In this document: piece by piece, positions 46,640-55,304 of the stretch
How the letters are laid out: each line of letters opens with the position of its first letter
How positions within the stretch are numbered: the stretch's first letter is position 1
From: Allorhizobium borbori
Lineage (GTDB): Bacteria > Pseudomonadota > Alphaproteobacteria > Rhizobiales > Rhizobiaceae
Length of the DNA stretch: 64,000 nt
Direction: 5' to 3'
NCBI RefSeq assembly: GCF_014196535.1
Contig: NZ_JACIDU010000004.1
Span: 124,001 to 188,000, forward strand
Program-made: the position numbers and the translations under genes
The notes under the pieces: generated by a model
Databases searched by the model: none
What the model was told of the DNA's origin: nothing
Seen by the model: the letters and a program-made list of their open reading frames with translations, nothing else

Positions 46640-46915
46640 ATGAACAAGAACGAGCTGGTCGCCGCAGTTGCCGAAAAGGCTGGCCTGACCAAGGCCGATG
46701 CGGCCTCTGCCGTCGACGCCGTTTTCGAAACGGTGCAGGGCGAACTGAAGAACGGTGGCGACATTCGCCTGGCCGGCTTCGGCAGCTTTACCGTTTCGCG
46801 CCGTGAAGCCACCACGGGCCGCAATCCTTCGACTGGCGCTGCCGTTGACATTCCGGCGCGCAACGTGCCGAAGTTCACGCCCGGCAAGGGCCTGAAGGAC
46901 GCCGTTAACAGCTAA
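46640..46915 (+). CDS. hupB: DNA-binding protein HU-beta
   Basis: A 91-residue nucleoid-associated protein that binds and bends DNA with little sequence preference. It has MNKNELVAAVAEKAGLTK at the N-terminus, the conserved FGSFTVSRREATTGRNPSTGAAVDIPA arm region (split here for description), and PKFTPGKGLKDAV at the C-terminus. The lon-hupB order is common in proteobacteria. A GAAAGGGGTGG leader precedes the start; a hairpin and then a terminator follow. Confidence 0.97.
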   Translation: MNKNELVAAVAEKAGLTKADAASAVDAVFETVQGELKNGGDIRLAGFGSFTVSRREATTGRNPSTGAAVDIPARNVPKFTPGKGLKDAVNS

Positions 46916-46958
46916 TGTTCCGGACACCCTTCGGGTGTTCGCATGGCTGAAATTCGAG

Positions 46959-46984
46959 AGCCCGGCCACCCAGCCGGGCTTTTT
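46959..46984 (+). terminator. Rho-independent terminator after hupB
   Basis: An 8 bp stem AGCCCGGC/GCCGGGCT closed by a 6-nt loop and followed directly by TTTT. A smaller hairpin (ACACCC/GGGTGT around TTCG) lies just before it near 46924-46938. Confidence 0.8.
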
Positions 46985-47053
46985 CTTTGTCATCCGCCTG
47001 TCACGCAGCTCACGCAAAACCCTCCGGTCACAAATAGCGAATTTGGAGGTTTC

Positions 47054-49249
47054 ATGTCGTTCCGTCTTTCCCGCGCCGCGCTCACTCTGGCCCTGCTGTC
47101 TTCAACGGGCGTCGCCATGGCTGCCGACCCGGTGTTCAACCGTGTTGCCGCCTTTCCGGTGGCTGCCAATCTGCCGGCGGACAAGGATGCGAAAACCGTT
47201 ACCTCCGCCGAAATCGTCACCGCCTCAACAGACGGCAAGGTTCTGATCTATTCCGACAGCCCGCTGGGTGGCATCGGCTTCATCGACATTGCCGACGCAA
47301 AGGCCCCGAAGCCGCTCGGCGCACTCACCCTCAGGGGTGAGCCAACCTCTGTTGCCGTCGCCGGCACCAAGGTTCTGGCTGCCGTCAACACCTCCGAGAG
47401 CAAGGCCAAGCCGTCGGGCTTCCTCGCCACCGTCGATCTCGCCACGAGGAAGATCGAGAACCAGTGCGATCTCGGCGGTCAGCCGGATTCGGTTGCCGTT
47501 GCCAAGGATGAGAGCTTCGCGGCGATCGCCATCGAAAACGAGCGCGACGAAGAGGTGAACGATGGCGCGCTGCCGCAGATGCCCGCCGGCTATCTCGTCA
47601 TCTTGCCGCTGAAAAATGGCGTCGCCGATTGCGCTGGTCTGAAGAAGGTCGATGTGACCGGCCTTGCCGAGATTGCGCCGGAAGACCCGGAGCCCGAATT
47701 CGTTTCCATCAACGATGCCGGCGAGATCGCGCTGACGCTCCAGGAAAACAATCATATCATCATCATCGACGGCAAGACCGCCAAGGTGACCGGTCACTTC
47801 TCCGCAGGCAGCGTCGATCTCGCCGGCATCGACACCAAGACCGATGGCAAGCTCGACTTCTCCGGCAAGCAGGAAAAGCGCCTGCGCGAACCCGACAGCA
47901 TCAAGTGGCTGGGCAATGACCGTCTGGTCGTCGCCAATGAAGGCGACTGGAAGGGTGGCGCACGCGGCTTCACCATCTTCTCGAAGGACGGCAAGGTTCT
48001 CTATGAGAATGGCGCGGAATTCGAACATGCCGTCGCCCGCATGGGGCACTATCCGGAAAAGCGTTCCAAGGCCAAGGGTATCGAGCCCGAGGGTCTCGAA
48101 GTCGCGACCTTCGGCGACCAGCGCTACATCTTCGTGCTTGCCGAGCGCGCTTCCGTGGTCGGCGTGTACAAGGACACGGGTGCCGAACCGCAGCTCGTAC
48201 AGATCCTGCCTTCGGGCATCTCGCCGGAAGGTGCTGTCGCCATTCCCGGTCGCAACCTGCTCGCCACCGCCAATGAAGCCGATCTCATCGAAGATGGCGG
48301 CGCGCGCTCGCATGTGATGCTTTACGAACTGGCTGCCGGCGAAGCGGCCTACCCGACGTTGGTTTCCAGGGACAAGGACGGCCAGATCATCGGCTGGGGC
48401 GCGCTCGGCGCGCTGACCGGCGATCCGGAGAAGGCCGGCACGCTCTATGCCGCGTCCGACAGTGTCTATTCCATGCAGCCGTCGATCTTCAAGATTGACG
48501 CCACGAAGAAGCCTGCGGAAATCACCGATGTCATCCGCATCACCCGCGAGGGGCAGGCCGCGCAGAAGCTCGATATCGAAGGTCTGACGACCGATGGCAA
48601 GGGCGGCTTCTGGCTGGCGTCTGAAGGTGACAGCGCCAAGCTTGTTCCGCACGCGCTTTATCAGGTCGATGCCAAGGGCGCGATCAAGAAGGAAATCGGC
48701 CTGCCTGCCGAACTGCTGGCCGGCGAAACCCGTTTCGGCTTCGAAGGCATTACCCGCATCGGTGAAGGCGACAACGAAACGCTGTGGATGGCCGTCCAGC
48801 GCGAATGGAAGGACGATCCCAAAGGCACGGTGAAGCTCGTATCCTACACGCCGAAGACGAAGGAATGGGCGGCCGTCCGTTATCCGCTCGACAAGACGGA
48901 AGAGGGCTGGGTCGGCCTTTCGGAACTCGCGGTCAAGGGTGACAGCCTTTACGTTCTGGAACGCGACAACCAGATCGGCGACAAGGCGAAGATCAAGAAG
49001 CTTTATCGCGTTGCCCTGTCCGAATTGAAGGGGGCGAAGCTCGGTTCCGAGCTGCCGCTCGTCAGGAAGCTGGAAGTGCATGACTTCCTGCCGGAGCTGA
49101 AGGCCGGCAATGGTTATGTAGTCGACAAGATCGAGGGTTTCGCCTTCGATGCCGCCGGCAAGGCCTTCGCGGTGACCGACAATGACGGCGTGGACGACAG
49201 CTCCGGCGAAACCTTCTTCTTCCCGGTGGAATTGAAGACGACGAACTGA
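47054..49249 (+). CDS. Secreted esterase-like / phytase-like beta-propeller family protein
   Basis: A 731-residue exported protein. The signal peptide MSFRLSRAALTLALLSSTGVAMA ends before ADPVF. The N-terminal half has propeller-like repeats (GGIGFIDIADAKAPKPLG, FLATVDLATRKIENQ); the C-terminal half has the phytase-like/esterase segment with GLTTDGKGGFWLASEGDSA, FEGITRIGEGD and a final FAVTDNDGVDD. Substrate and true activity are unknown; the family is named for similarity, and phosphatase or esterase activity is inference. The ATG at 47054 has TTGGAGG upstream. A terminator follows. Confidence 0.8.
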   Translation: MSFRLSRAALTLALLSSTGVAMAADPVFNRVAAFPVAANLPADKDAKTVTSAEIVTASTDGKVLIYSDSPLGGIGFIDIADAKAPKPLGALTLRGEPTSVAVAGTKVLAAVNTSESKAKPSGFLATVDLATRKIENQCDLGGQPDSVAVAKDESFAAIAIENERDEEVNDGALPQMPAGYLVILPLKNGVADCAGLKKVDVTGLAEIAPEDPEPEFVSINDAGEIALTLQENNHIIIIDGKTAKVTGHFSAGSVDLAGIDTKTDGKLDFSGKQEKRLREPDSIKWLGNDRLVVANEGDWKGGARGFTIFSKDGKVLYENGAEFEHAVARMGHYPEKRSKAKGIEPEGLEVATFGDQRYIFVLAERASVVGVYKDTGAEPQLVQILPSGISPEGAVAIPGRNLLATANEADLIEDGGARSHVMLYELAAGEAAYPTLVSRDKDGQIIGWGALGALTGDPEKAGTLYAASDSVYSMQPSIFKIDATKKPAEITDVIRITREGQAAQKLDIEGLTTDGKGGFWLASEGDSAKLVPHALYQVDAKGAIKKEIGLPAELLAGETRFGFEGITRIGEGDNETLWMAVQREWKDDPKGTVKLVSYTPKTKEWAAVRYPLDKTEEGWVGLSELAVKGDSLYVLERDNQIGDKAKIKKLYRVALSELKGAKLGSELPLVRKLEVHDFLPELKAGNGYVVDKIEGFAFDAAGKAFAVTDNDGVDDSSGETFFFPVELKTTN

Positions 49250-49269
49250 GCCTTTACCCTTAACGCCTG

Positions 49270-49305
49270 CACCGCCCGTAACCCTGTTGCGGGCGGTGTT
49301 GTTTT
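49270..49305 (+). terminator. Rho-independent terminator after the phytase-like gene
   Basis: A perfect 9 bp stem, CACCGCCCG/CGGGCGGTG, with an 11-nt loop and a T-rich run (TTGTTTTT), 20 bp after the stop. Confidence 0.85.
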
Positions 49306-49341
49306 TGCGGATGGTGACGGTGCCAAAACGGGGAGGGCGCG

Positions 49342-49725
49342 ATGCCGCAAGTGAGATTGAAGAGGTTGCCGGGCGTCTATGCCGTCTCCCGCCTTGCCTG
49401 CACGGCGCCGGTGCCGCAATGGGCGGATGGTCAGGGCTTCGTCAGTATTTCCCGTACCGATGACGAGCTTTCCATCGTATGCGTCGAAGAGCGCGTGCCT
49501 GCAGGCACCGAAAGGAGCGAAGGCGGCTGGGTCTGCTTCAAGTTTCAGGGACCGTTCGCCTTCGATGAAACCGGCATCCTCTCGTCCGTGCTGCGGCCGC
49601 TGTCGGAAAAGGGGATCGGTATCTTTGCCGTTTCCACCTTCGATACCGATTATCTGCTGATAAAGGCCGAGAACGTGGCGCGCGGGGTCGAGTTGCTGGC
49701 TTTGGCGGGACATATCCTGCTTTAG
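49342..49725 (+). CDS. ACT domain-containing protein
   Basis: A 127-residue protein consisting of two ACT-like halves. The second, GPFAFDETGILSSVLRPLSEKGIGIFAVSTFDTDYLLIK (about residues 70-108, described in parts), is a typical ACT fold. Such stand-alone proteins are thought to bind small ligands such as amino acids. The ligand and role are unknown. It follows a terminator; the next gene starts 72 bp later in the same direction. Confidence 0.85.
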   Translation: MPQVRLKRLPGVYAVSRLACTAPVPQWADGQGFVSISRTDDELSIVCVEERVPAGTERSEGGWVCFKFQGPFAFDETGILSSVLRPLSEKGIGIFAVSTFDTDYLLIKAENVARGVELLALAGHILL

Positions 49726-49797
49726 CGGCTGTCTTTTCTGTGCATGGCCGCCAACGCCGCCATGCAATTGCACCCTTCTCGACTAGAGTGCGAATCG

Positions 49798-51030
49798 ATG
49801 ACCGCTTTTCGCTTTATCCACGCCGCCGACCTGCATCTCGGCAGTCCCTTTCAGGGGCTGGCACTGAAGGATGCGGCGCTCGCCGCCCGTTTTGCCGAGG
49901 CAAGCCGCGAGGCTTTCGCCGCACTCGTCACCCGCGCCATCGAGGAAAAGGTCGATTTCCTGATCGTGGCCGGGGATGTCTATGACGGTGACTGGAAGGA
50001 CAATTCCATCGGCCTGTTCTTCAACCGTGAAGTGGCGCGTCTCGGCCGCGCAGATATTCCGGTCTTCCTCATCAAGGGCAATCACGATGCCGAGAGCGTG
50101 ATCACCAGGACGATCACCCTGCCGGAGAATGTACACGAGTTTCCGGTGGCCAAGCCCGGTACGTTCAGGCTGGACCGGCTCAAGGTGGCGCTGCATGGTC
50201 AGGGCTTCGCCGAACGCTCTGCGCGCGAAAATCTGGCGCTCAATTATCCGAAGCCGGAGCAGGGCTGGTTCAATATCGGCCTGCTGCACACCTCGCTGAC
50301 CGGCCGCGAGCCGCATGCGCCCTACGCGCCCTGTTCGGTCGAGGATCTGCGCTCGCGCGGTTATGATTACTGGGCGCTCGGCCATGTGCACGAGTTCGAA
50401 GTGGTGGCGCAGGACCCGCTGGTGATCTTCCCCGGTAATATTCAAGGCCGCTCCGTGCGCGAGCAGGGGGCGAAGGGCGCGGTTCTCGTCAGCGTCGAGG
50501 ATCACCGCATTCGCCATGAGCGGATCGTTCTCGACCGCGCCCGCTTCCACGAGATTGCCGTGATGGCTGCGCTGGAGGACGATCTGGCCGCACTGGCGAA
50601 CCGTGTCGCGGCTGCCGCCGACCCGTTGGCGAAATCGGCGGACGGTCGGGTTGTGGCGCTCAGGCTGCGGCTTTCCGGCGAAACGCCGCTGGCCCGTGAT
50701 TTCATGGCGCGCGCTGCCGATATGCGCGACGAGATGCAGGCAGCCTTGCACCGGGCCGGCGAGGATGTCTGGCTGGAAAAGCTCGACCTTCGCCTTACCC
50801 TGCCGAAAAAACCGGTGGCGGCCGAAGGCATGGCCGATCTCGAAGCGCTGCTTCCTGAAAGGAACTGGAGCCCGGCGATGATCGAGGAGGCGGATGCCCG
50901 CATCCGCGAAATCGCCGCCAAGCTTCCCGGCGGGATCGGCGCCGGCGATCTGCCGCTCGGTGCCGATGCGGCGGAACTTCTGGCCGAGGCGCGGGCGCTG
51001 CTTCTCGCGCGCAGCGGGGGAGGCGTTTGA
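49798..51030 (+). CDS. SbcD/Mre11-like DNA repair exonuclease (YhaO type)
   Basis: A 410-residue calcineurin-like phosphoesterase. All family metal motifs are present: HAADLHLGS, VAGDVYDGD, IKGNHDAES, LLHTSLTGR and LGHVHEFE. The C-terminal part (about residues 270-410) is a capping and partner-binding domain. It is translationally coupled to the downstream SMC-like gene (TGATG), the Mre11-Rad50 logic in bacterial form. In Bacillus the yhaO-yhaN pair is implicated in DNA-end processing. The start at 49798 is chosen for MTAFRFIHAADL; an ATG at 49744 is possible. Confidence 0.9.
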   Translation: MTAFRFIHAADLHLGSPFQGLALKDAALAARFAEASREAFAALVTRAIEEKVDFLIVAGDVYDGDWKDNSIGLFFNREVARLGRADIPVFLIKGNHDAESVITRTITLPENVHEFPVAKPGTFRLDRLKVALHGQGFAERSARENLALNYPKPEQGWFNIGLLHTSLTGREPHAPYAPCSVEDLRSRGYDYWALGHVHEFEVVAQDPLVIFPGNIQGRSVREQGAKGAVLVSVEDHRIRHERIVLDRARFHEIAVMAALEDDLAALANRVAAAADPLAKSADGRVVALRLRLSGETPLARDFMARAADMRDEMQAALHRAGEDVWLEKLDLRLTLPKKPVAAEGMADLEALLPERNWSPAMIEEADARIREIAAKLPGGIGAGDLPLGADAAELLAEARALLLARSGGGV

Positions 51031-54000
51031 TGCGTTTTGCCCGGATCAACCTTCTCCGCTATGGGGCACTGACAGAGACCGCGCTGACCTTCCGTCCGGA
51101 TGCCGCGCTGCATGTGGTCTATGGACCAAACGAGGCCGGCAAGAGTTCCGCGCTCTCGGCTTTTTCCGATCTGCTGTTCGGCTTTCCCGACCGCACGGAT
51201 CAGGGCTTTTTCCACGATGCGAAGGATCTGCGCATTGCAGCAGAACTGACCGGGCGCGATGGCAGGAGCCTGGCGTTTCGCCGTCGCAAGGGGCGCAAGA
51301 ACACGCTTCTGGCCGATGACGACAAGGAGGCCGCGCTTTCCGACGATGCGCTGGTTCCCTTCCTCGGGGGGCTCGACCGGCTTGTGTTCGAACGCGCCTT
51401 CGGGCTGAACTCCGAGCGGCTGCGCAAGGGGGCCGATGAAATGCTGGAAGCAGGCGGCGAGATCGGCAGCCTGCTGTTTTCGGCGGCGTCCGGCATGATG
51501 GGGCTGACCAAGCTGCGCCGGTCGCTCGAAGAGGATGCGGATGCCGTCTACGCTCCGCGCCGCGCTTCCAACCGCAGCTTCTATCAGGCACTCGACCGCC
51601 ATGAGGAAGCCCGTCGCGCCGAGCGTGACAATGAATTGAAATCTGCCGACTGGAAGCGCCTTGTCGGAGCCATCACCAACGCCGAAACCGATCTGGAGAC
51701 CCTGCGCAAGACGCGGGAGGAGACCCGTCGCGAACTGGAGCGCCTGCGTACCCTGGGCAAGCTTGCCCCGCTGATTGCCGAAATCGATGGCGAGATCGCA
51801 GCGCTTTGTGCCTTCGATGATCTGGAGGCGCTGCCTGCCAGCTTTGCCCAGACCTTGGCGGAGGCGATGGACAAGGCTCGTCTGGCCGCGGTAGCCGAGG
51901 AGAAGGCGACGGAGGAGCTGGCGGGACTGAAAAGTGCGCTGGCGGCGCTTTTCGTGGATGAAGCGCTGTTGCGGGAGGCGGCGGCGGTGACGGCGCGCTT
52001 TTCGGAAATGGGCGCCTATCAGCAGACCAGCCGTGATTTGCCACGCATCGCGGCCGAGGCTGACGGATTCGATCAGAATCTCATTGAACTTGGCCGTCGT
52101 CTCGGGCTGGAGAAAGACGTCGATCCTGCGAGTGTCCAGCCGCCCGAAACCGCGCTGGCGCGCCTGCGCAAGCTGCTGGAGGAGGGCAAGGCGCTGGAGA
52201 GCGAGCGGGTGGGCGATGCCCGCCGTCTGGCCGAGGAACGTGATTACCTGCGTTCGCAGACCAGAAAGGATACCGGCGCTCTCATCGACACCGGGCGTCT
52301 CTCCGAGCGTTTGAGCGCCTGCCGTCCGGAACTCGGCGATCTCGCCCGCATCGAAAGCCTTTCGGTGCAGCGTGACCGTCTGGCCGAAACGCTGATGGAA
52401 AATTCCGCCCGGCTTCGCCCGGAGGTACGAGACCTGAACGTGCTTGCCGCCGCGCCGATGCCGGATGAGGCGACCATCATGCGCCACCGCGACAGGCTGG
52501 CCCAGCTTGAGGGCGAATTGCGCGATGCCGGCAAGACGCTGGCTCAGGTCGATGCCGAACGAGCCGAGCTTGCGCAGCAGCTTCTGGCGCTGGAAGGCGG
52601 CGTCGAAATCGTTACCCGCGAGGACATCGCTGCCGCCCGCAGCACGCGCGATGCAGCGCTGGCCGACCTCCGCCGTGGTAAGACTGTGCCCGATCTGGAA
52701 CGGCAAGTGGCTGTCGCCGACGATCTTGCCGATCGCGCGTTGACCGATGCCGACCGGGTCTCCCGCCACATGAGCCTGCGCCTGCGGGCACGGGAATTGC
52801 AGGCCGCGCAGGAGCGCGCCGCCCTGCAGCATGAGGTGCTGACAGAAAGGCTTGCCGCTGAAAAGAACGAATATCGCGGGCTGTTTGCCGAATGCGGCGT
52901 CACGCCGCTTGCGCCCGATGTGATGGTGGAATGGCGTCGCGATGTGGAGCGCCTGCTGAAGGAGCGTATCCGCTTGCAGGCGGTGGAGGACGAGCGCGCG
53001 GCGCTGAAGCGCCGGGAGGCTGCCCTTCGTTCCGTTCTGGAGGACATGGCTGCCACGATCGGCCTCATGGATTGCGACGGCCTGCTTCTTTCCGTGCTAC
53101 ATCGTGAACTGGAGCAGAAGGTCGCGGCGCTGTCCGAGCGCTTCCTCAAGGCCCGTGCGCGGGAGGACGAGTTGCGCAAGACCGAGGAGCGCATCGAGGC
53201 GCTGGAGGCACGAGCGGTGGAAATGGACGCGCGTTACGCGGCCTTCCGGGCTCGCTTCGCCGAAGCCTGTCACGCCATCGGCCTTGATGAACATGCCGAA
53301 CCGGTGGTGGCGGAGACGGCGCTTGATCTCTGGCGCGAAGTGCCCGGCCTCGTCAGCGAACGTGATAACCGCCGCCGCCGCGTGACCGGTATGCGCCGCG
53401 ATCTCGGGACCTTCGAGGCGGGCGTGGCCACGCTTGTGGATGCACTGGCACCGGATCTCAAGCGCCTTTCCGCCGATGCCGCCATCAGCCTGTTGCAGGA
53501 ACGCGCCGGTGAGGCCAAGGCCGCAGGCGAGCGCCAGCGGGACCTGCGACAAGCGCTGGCAACGGCGGAGGCCGCCGGCGAACGCGCCAGCCAGGCCGTG
53601 GCGGAGGCAAGCGAGCGCCTGGCCGCGCTGATGCCGGAAGGTGGCGATGCCGCCGCAATTGCCACGCGACTTCAGGAGCGGGAGCGGCTGCGCATGCGTC
53701 TTGCCGAATCGCGGGCGCGGCTTGCGCTTCAGGCGGAAGGACGGGCCGAGATTGACGTCCGTGCGGCGCTGAAAGGCTTCGACCGGGTGGCCGCCGGGCT
53801 CGATATCGAACGACTGGAAGCGGATGACAACGCCGCATTGGAGCAGTTCGGTGACCTGAACGTGCGTCTGGCCGATCTGCGCCGCGAGCGCGAGGTGCTT
53901 GAACAGGGTGTGGGGGCAGAGCGTGCCGCCCTTGAACGGTTATCTGCGGAAGTGGAGGCCAAGGACCTTGCCCGGCAATGGGTGGTCCTGAAGCTCGCCG

Positions 54001-54461
54001 CCGGGCTGCTCAACGCCACCATGGACGGTTACCGCGAGAAGCAGGCCGACCCGGTGATGCGCCGGGCCGGCGATCTGTTTTCCGAAATCACCGGTGGCCG
54101 GTTCCGCCGTCTGGTGCAGCTTTACGACGAGAATGATGCGTTGCAACTGCTGGCCGAACGCGCGGGCGGCGAACAGGTGCCGCTAACCGGGCTTAGCGAA
54201 GGCACGGGCGACCAGCTTTATCTAGCCCTCAGGCTAGCCTTTATCGAGGATTTTGCCCGACGTAACGAGCCGGTGCCGCTGATTGCCGACGACATTTTTC
54301 AGACCTTTGATGAGGAGCGCACCGCTGCCGGACTGTTGACCCTGGCCGATACCGGCAAGGCCTTCCAGACCATCCTCTTCACCCATCAGAAGAGTGTGGC
54401 AGACGCGGCCAAGCGCCTTCTGGGCGAGAGGGCGGATGTGATCGCCTTCGGTGCGGTTTGA
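51030..54461 (+). CDS. SMC/Rad50-like ATPase (YhaN type)
   Basis: A 1143-residue protein. Walker A is YGPNEAGKSS near residue 34. A very long helical coiled-coil region spans about residues 165-1000. The C-terminal lobe has an ABC signature-like GLSEGTGDQ and Walker B with the D-loop PLIADDIFQTFDEER. I find no CxxC zinc hook among its few cysteines, unlike Rad50/SbcC. It presumably works with the adjacent exonuclease on DNA ends. Its ATG overlaps the nuclease stop. The next gene lies 100 bp downstream. Confidence 0.9.
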   Translation: MRFARINLLRYGALTETALTFRPDAALHVVYGPNEAGKSSALSAFSDLLFGFPDRTDQGFFHDAKDLRIAAELTGRDGRSLAFRRRKGRKNTLLADDDKEAALSDDALVPFLGGLDRLVFERAFGLNSERLRKGADEMLEAGGEIGSLLFSAASGMMGLTKLRRSLEEDADAVYAPRRASNRSFYQALDRHEEARRAERDNELKSADWKRLVGAITNAETDLETLRKTREETRRELERLRTLGKLAPLIAEIDGEIAALCAFDDLEALPASFAQTLAEAMDKARLAAVAEEKATEELAGLKSALAALFVDEALLREAAAVTARFSEMGAYQQTSRDLPRIAAEADGFDQNLIELGRRLGLEKDVDPASVQPPETALARLRKLLEEGKALESERVGDARRLAEERDYLRSQTRKDTGALIDTGRLSERLSACRPELGDLARIESLSVQRDRLAETLMENSARLRPEVRDLNVLAAAPMPDEATIMRHRDRLAQLEGELRDAGKTLAQVDAERAELAQQLLALEGGVEIVTREDIAAARSTRDAALADLRRGKTVPDLERQVAVADDLADRALTDADRVSRHMSLRLRARELQAAQERAALQHEVLTERLAAEKNEYRGLFAECGVTPLAPDVMVEWRRDVERLLKERIRLQAVEDERAALKRREAALRSVLEDMAATIGLMDCDGLLLSVLHRELEQKVAALSERFLKARAREDELRKTEERIEALEARAVEMDARYAAFRARFAEACHAIGLDEHAEPVVAETALDLWREVPGLVSERDNRRRRVTGMRRDLGTFEAGVATLVDALAPDLKRLSADAAISLLQERAGEAKAAGERQRDLRQALATAEAAGERASQAVAEASERLAALMPEGGDAAAIATRLQERERLRMRLAESRARLALQAEGRAEIDVRAALKGFDRVAAGLDIERLEADDNAALEQFGDLNVRLADLRREREVLEQGVGAERAALERLSAEVEAKDLARQWVVLKLAAGLLNATMDGYREKQADPVMRRAGDLFSEITGGRFRRLVQLYDENDALQLLAERAGGEQVPLTGLSEGTGDQLYLALRLAFIEDFARRNEPVPLIADDIFQTFDEERTAAGLLTLADTGKAFQTILFTHQKSVADAAKRLLGERADVIAFGAV

Positions 54462-54561
54462 CGCATCCTTAGACCAATAGGCAAGCGCGTCACGAAGCGC
54501 TAGGCTTCTCCCGTTCTTTCGCTCCACCCCGCCGGAGTGGAGGGGCAGGGAGGAAATACGC

Positions 54562-55302
54562 ATGCTCATTGCCATACTGTCTGACATCCACGCTAACCGC
54601 GAGGCTTTCGAGGCATGCCTTGACGCCGCCCGGGCAGCGGGTGCGGAACGCGTCGTTCTGCTCGGCGATATCGTCGGTTACGGGCCCGATCCCGTCTGGT
54701 GCGTCGAGAAATCCCGGGAACTGGTGGCTGCCGGCGCCATCTGCCTTCGCGGGAATCACGACGATGCCGCTGCCGGCGGCACGGTCTCGCTGAACGAGAC
54801 GGCCCGCGCCGTTATCGACTGGACGAAAGAGCGGCTGGATGCGGCCCAGATTGCCTTTCTGGCAAGCCTGCCGCTGACGGTGGAAGACCAGGACCGACTT
54901 TACGTTCACGCGGATGGAAGCAGCCCCGCGCGTTGGCATTACGTTACGGACTCCGAGAGCGCGGCGCTGCATTTCAACGCCACGCAACAACGTGTGAGCT
55001 TTTGCGGCCATGTGCATCTGCCCGCGCTCTACAGCCGGTTGGCGCAGGGTCACGTAACGGCATTCACACCGTCTTCCGCAGCGCCGATCCCGCTTCTGCC
55101 GCAGCGCCGCTGGCTGGCGGTGATGGGCGCGGTCGGCCAGCCGCGCGACCGAAACCCGACGGCGGCCTTCGGGCTTTACGACGATACGCGCAACGAATTG
55201 CGTTACATGCGGGCCGCCTATGACATCGAGGCGACGGCGGCAAAGATAAGGGCGGCGGGCTTGCCTGAAAGCCTTGCGACCCGCCTGTCGACGGGGAGGT
55301 GA
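54562..55302 (+). CDS. Calcineurin-like metallophosphoesterase
   Basis: A 246-residue single-domain phosphoesterase with all metal motifs: ILSDIHANREA, LLGDIVGYGPDP, CLRGNHDDA, a mid-domain YVHADGS and CGHVHLPA. It resembles the ApaH/YfcE group (nucleotidyl or protein phosphatases). It begins 100 bp after the YhaN-type gene; a kinase gene begins two bases after its stop, so the two are co-translated and could act on the same target. A 6 bp hairpin (CTCCAC/GTGGAG) precedes its GGGAGG. Confidence 0.88.
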   Translation: MLIAILSDIHANREAFEACLDAARAAGAERVVLLGDIVGYGPDPVWCVEKSRELVAAGAICLRGNHDDAAAGGTVSLNETARAVIDWTKERLDAAQIAFLASLPLTVEDQDRLYVHADGSSPARWHYVTDSESAALHFNATQQRVSFCGHVHLPALYSRLAQGHVTAFTPSSAAPIPLLPQRRWLAVMGAVGQPRDRNPTAAFGLYDDTRNELRYMRAAYDIEATAAKIRAAGLPESLATRLSTGR

Positions 55303-55304
55303 AC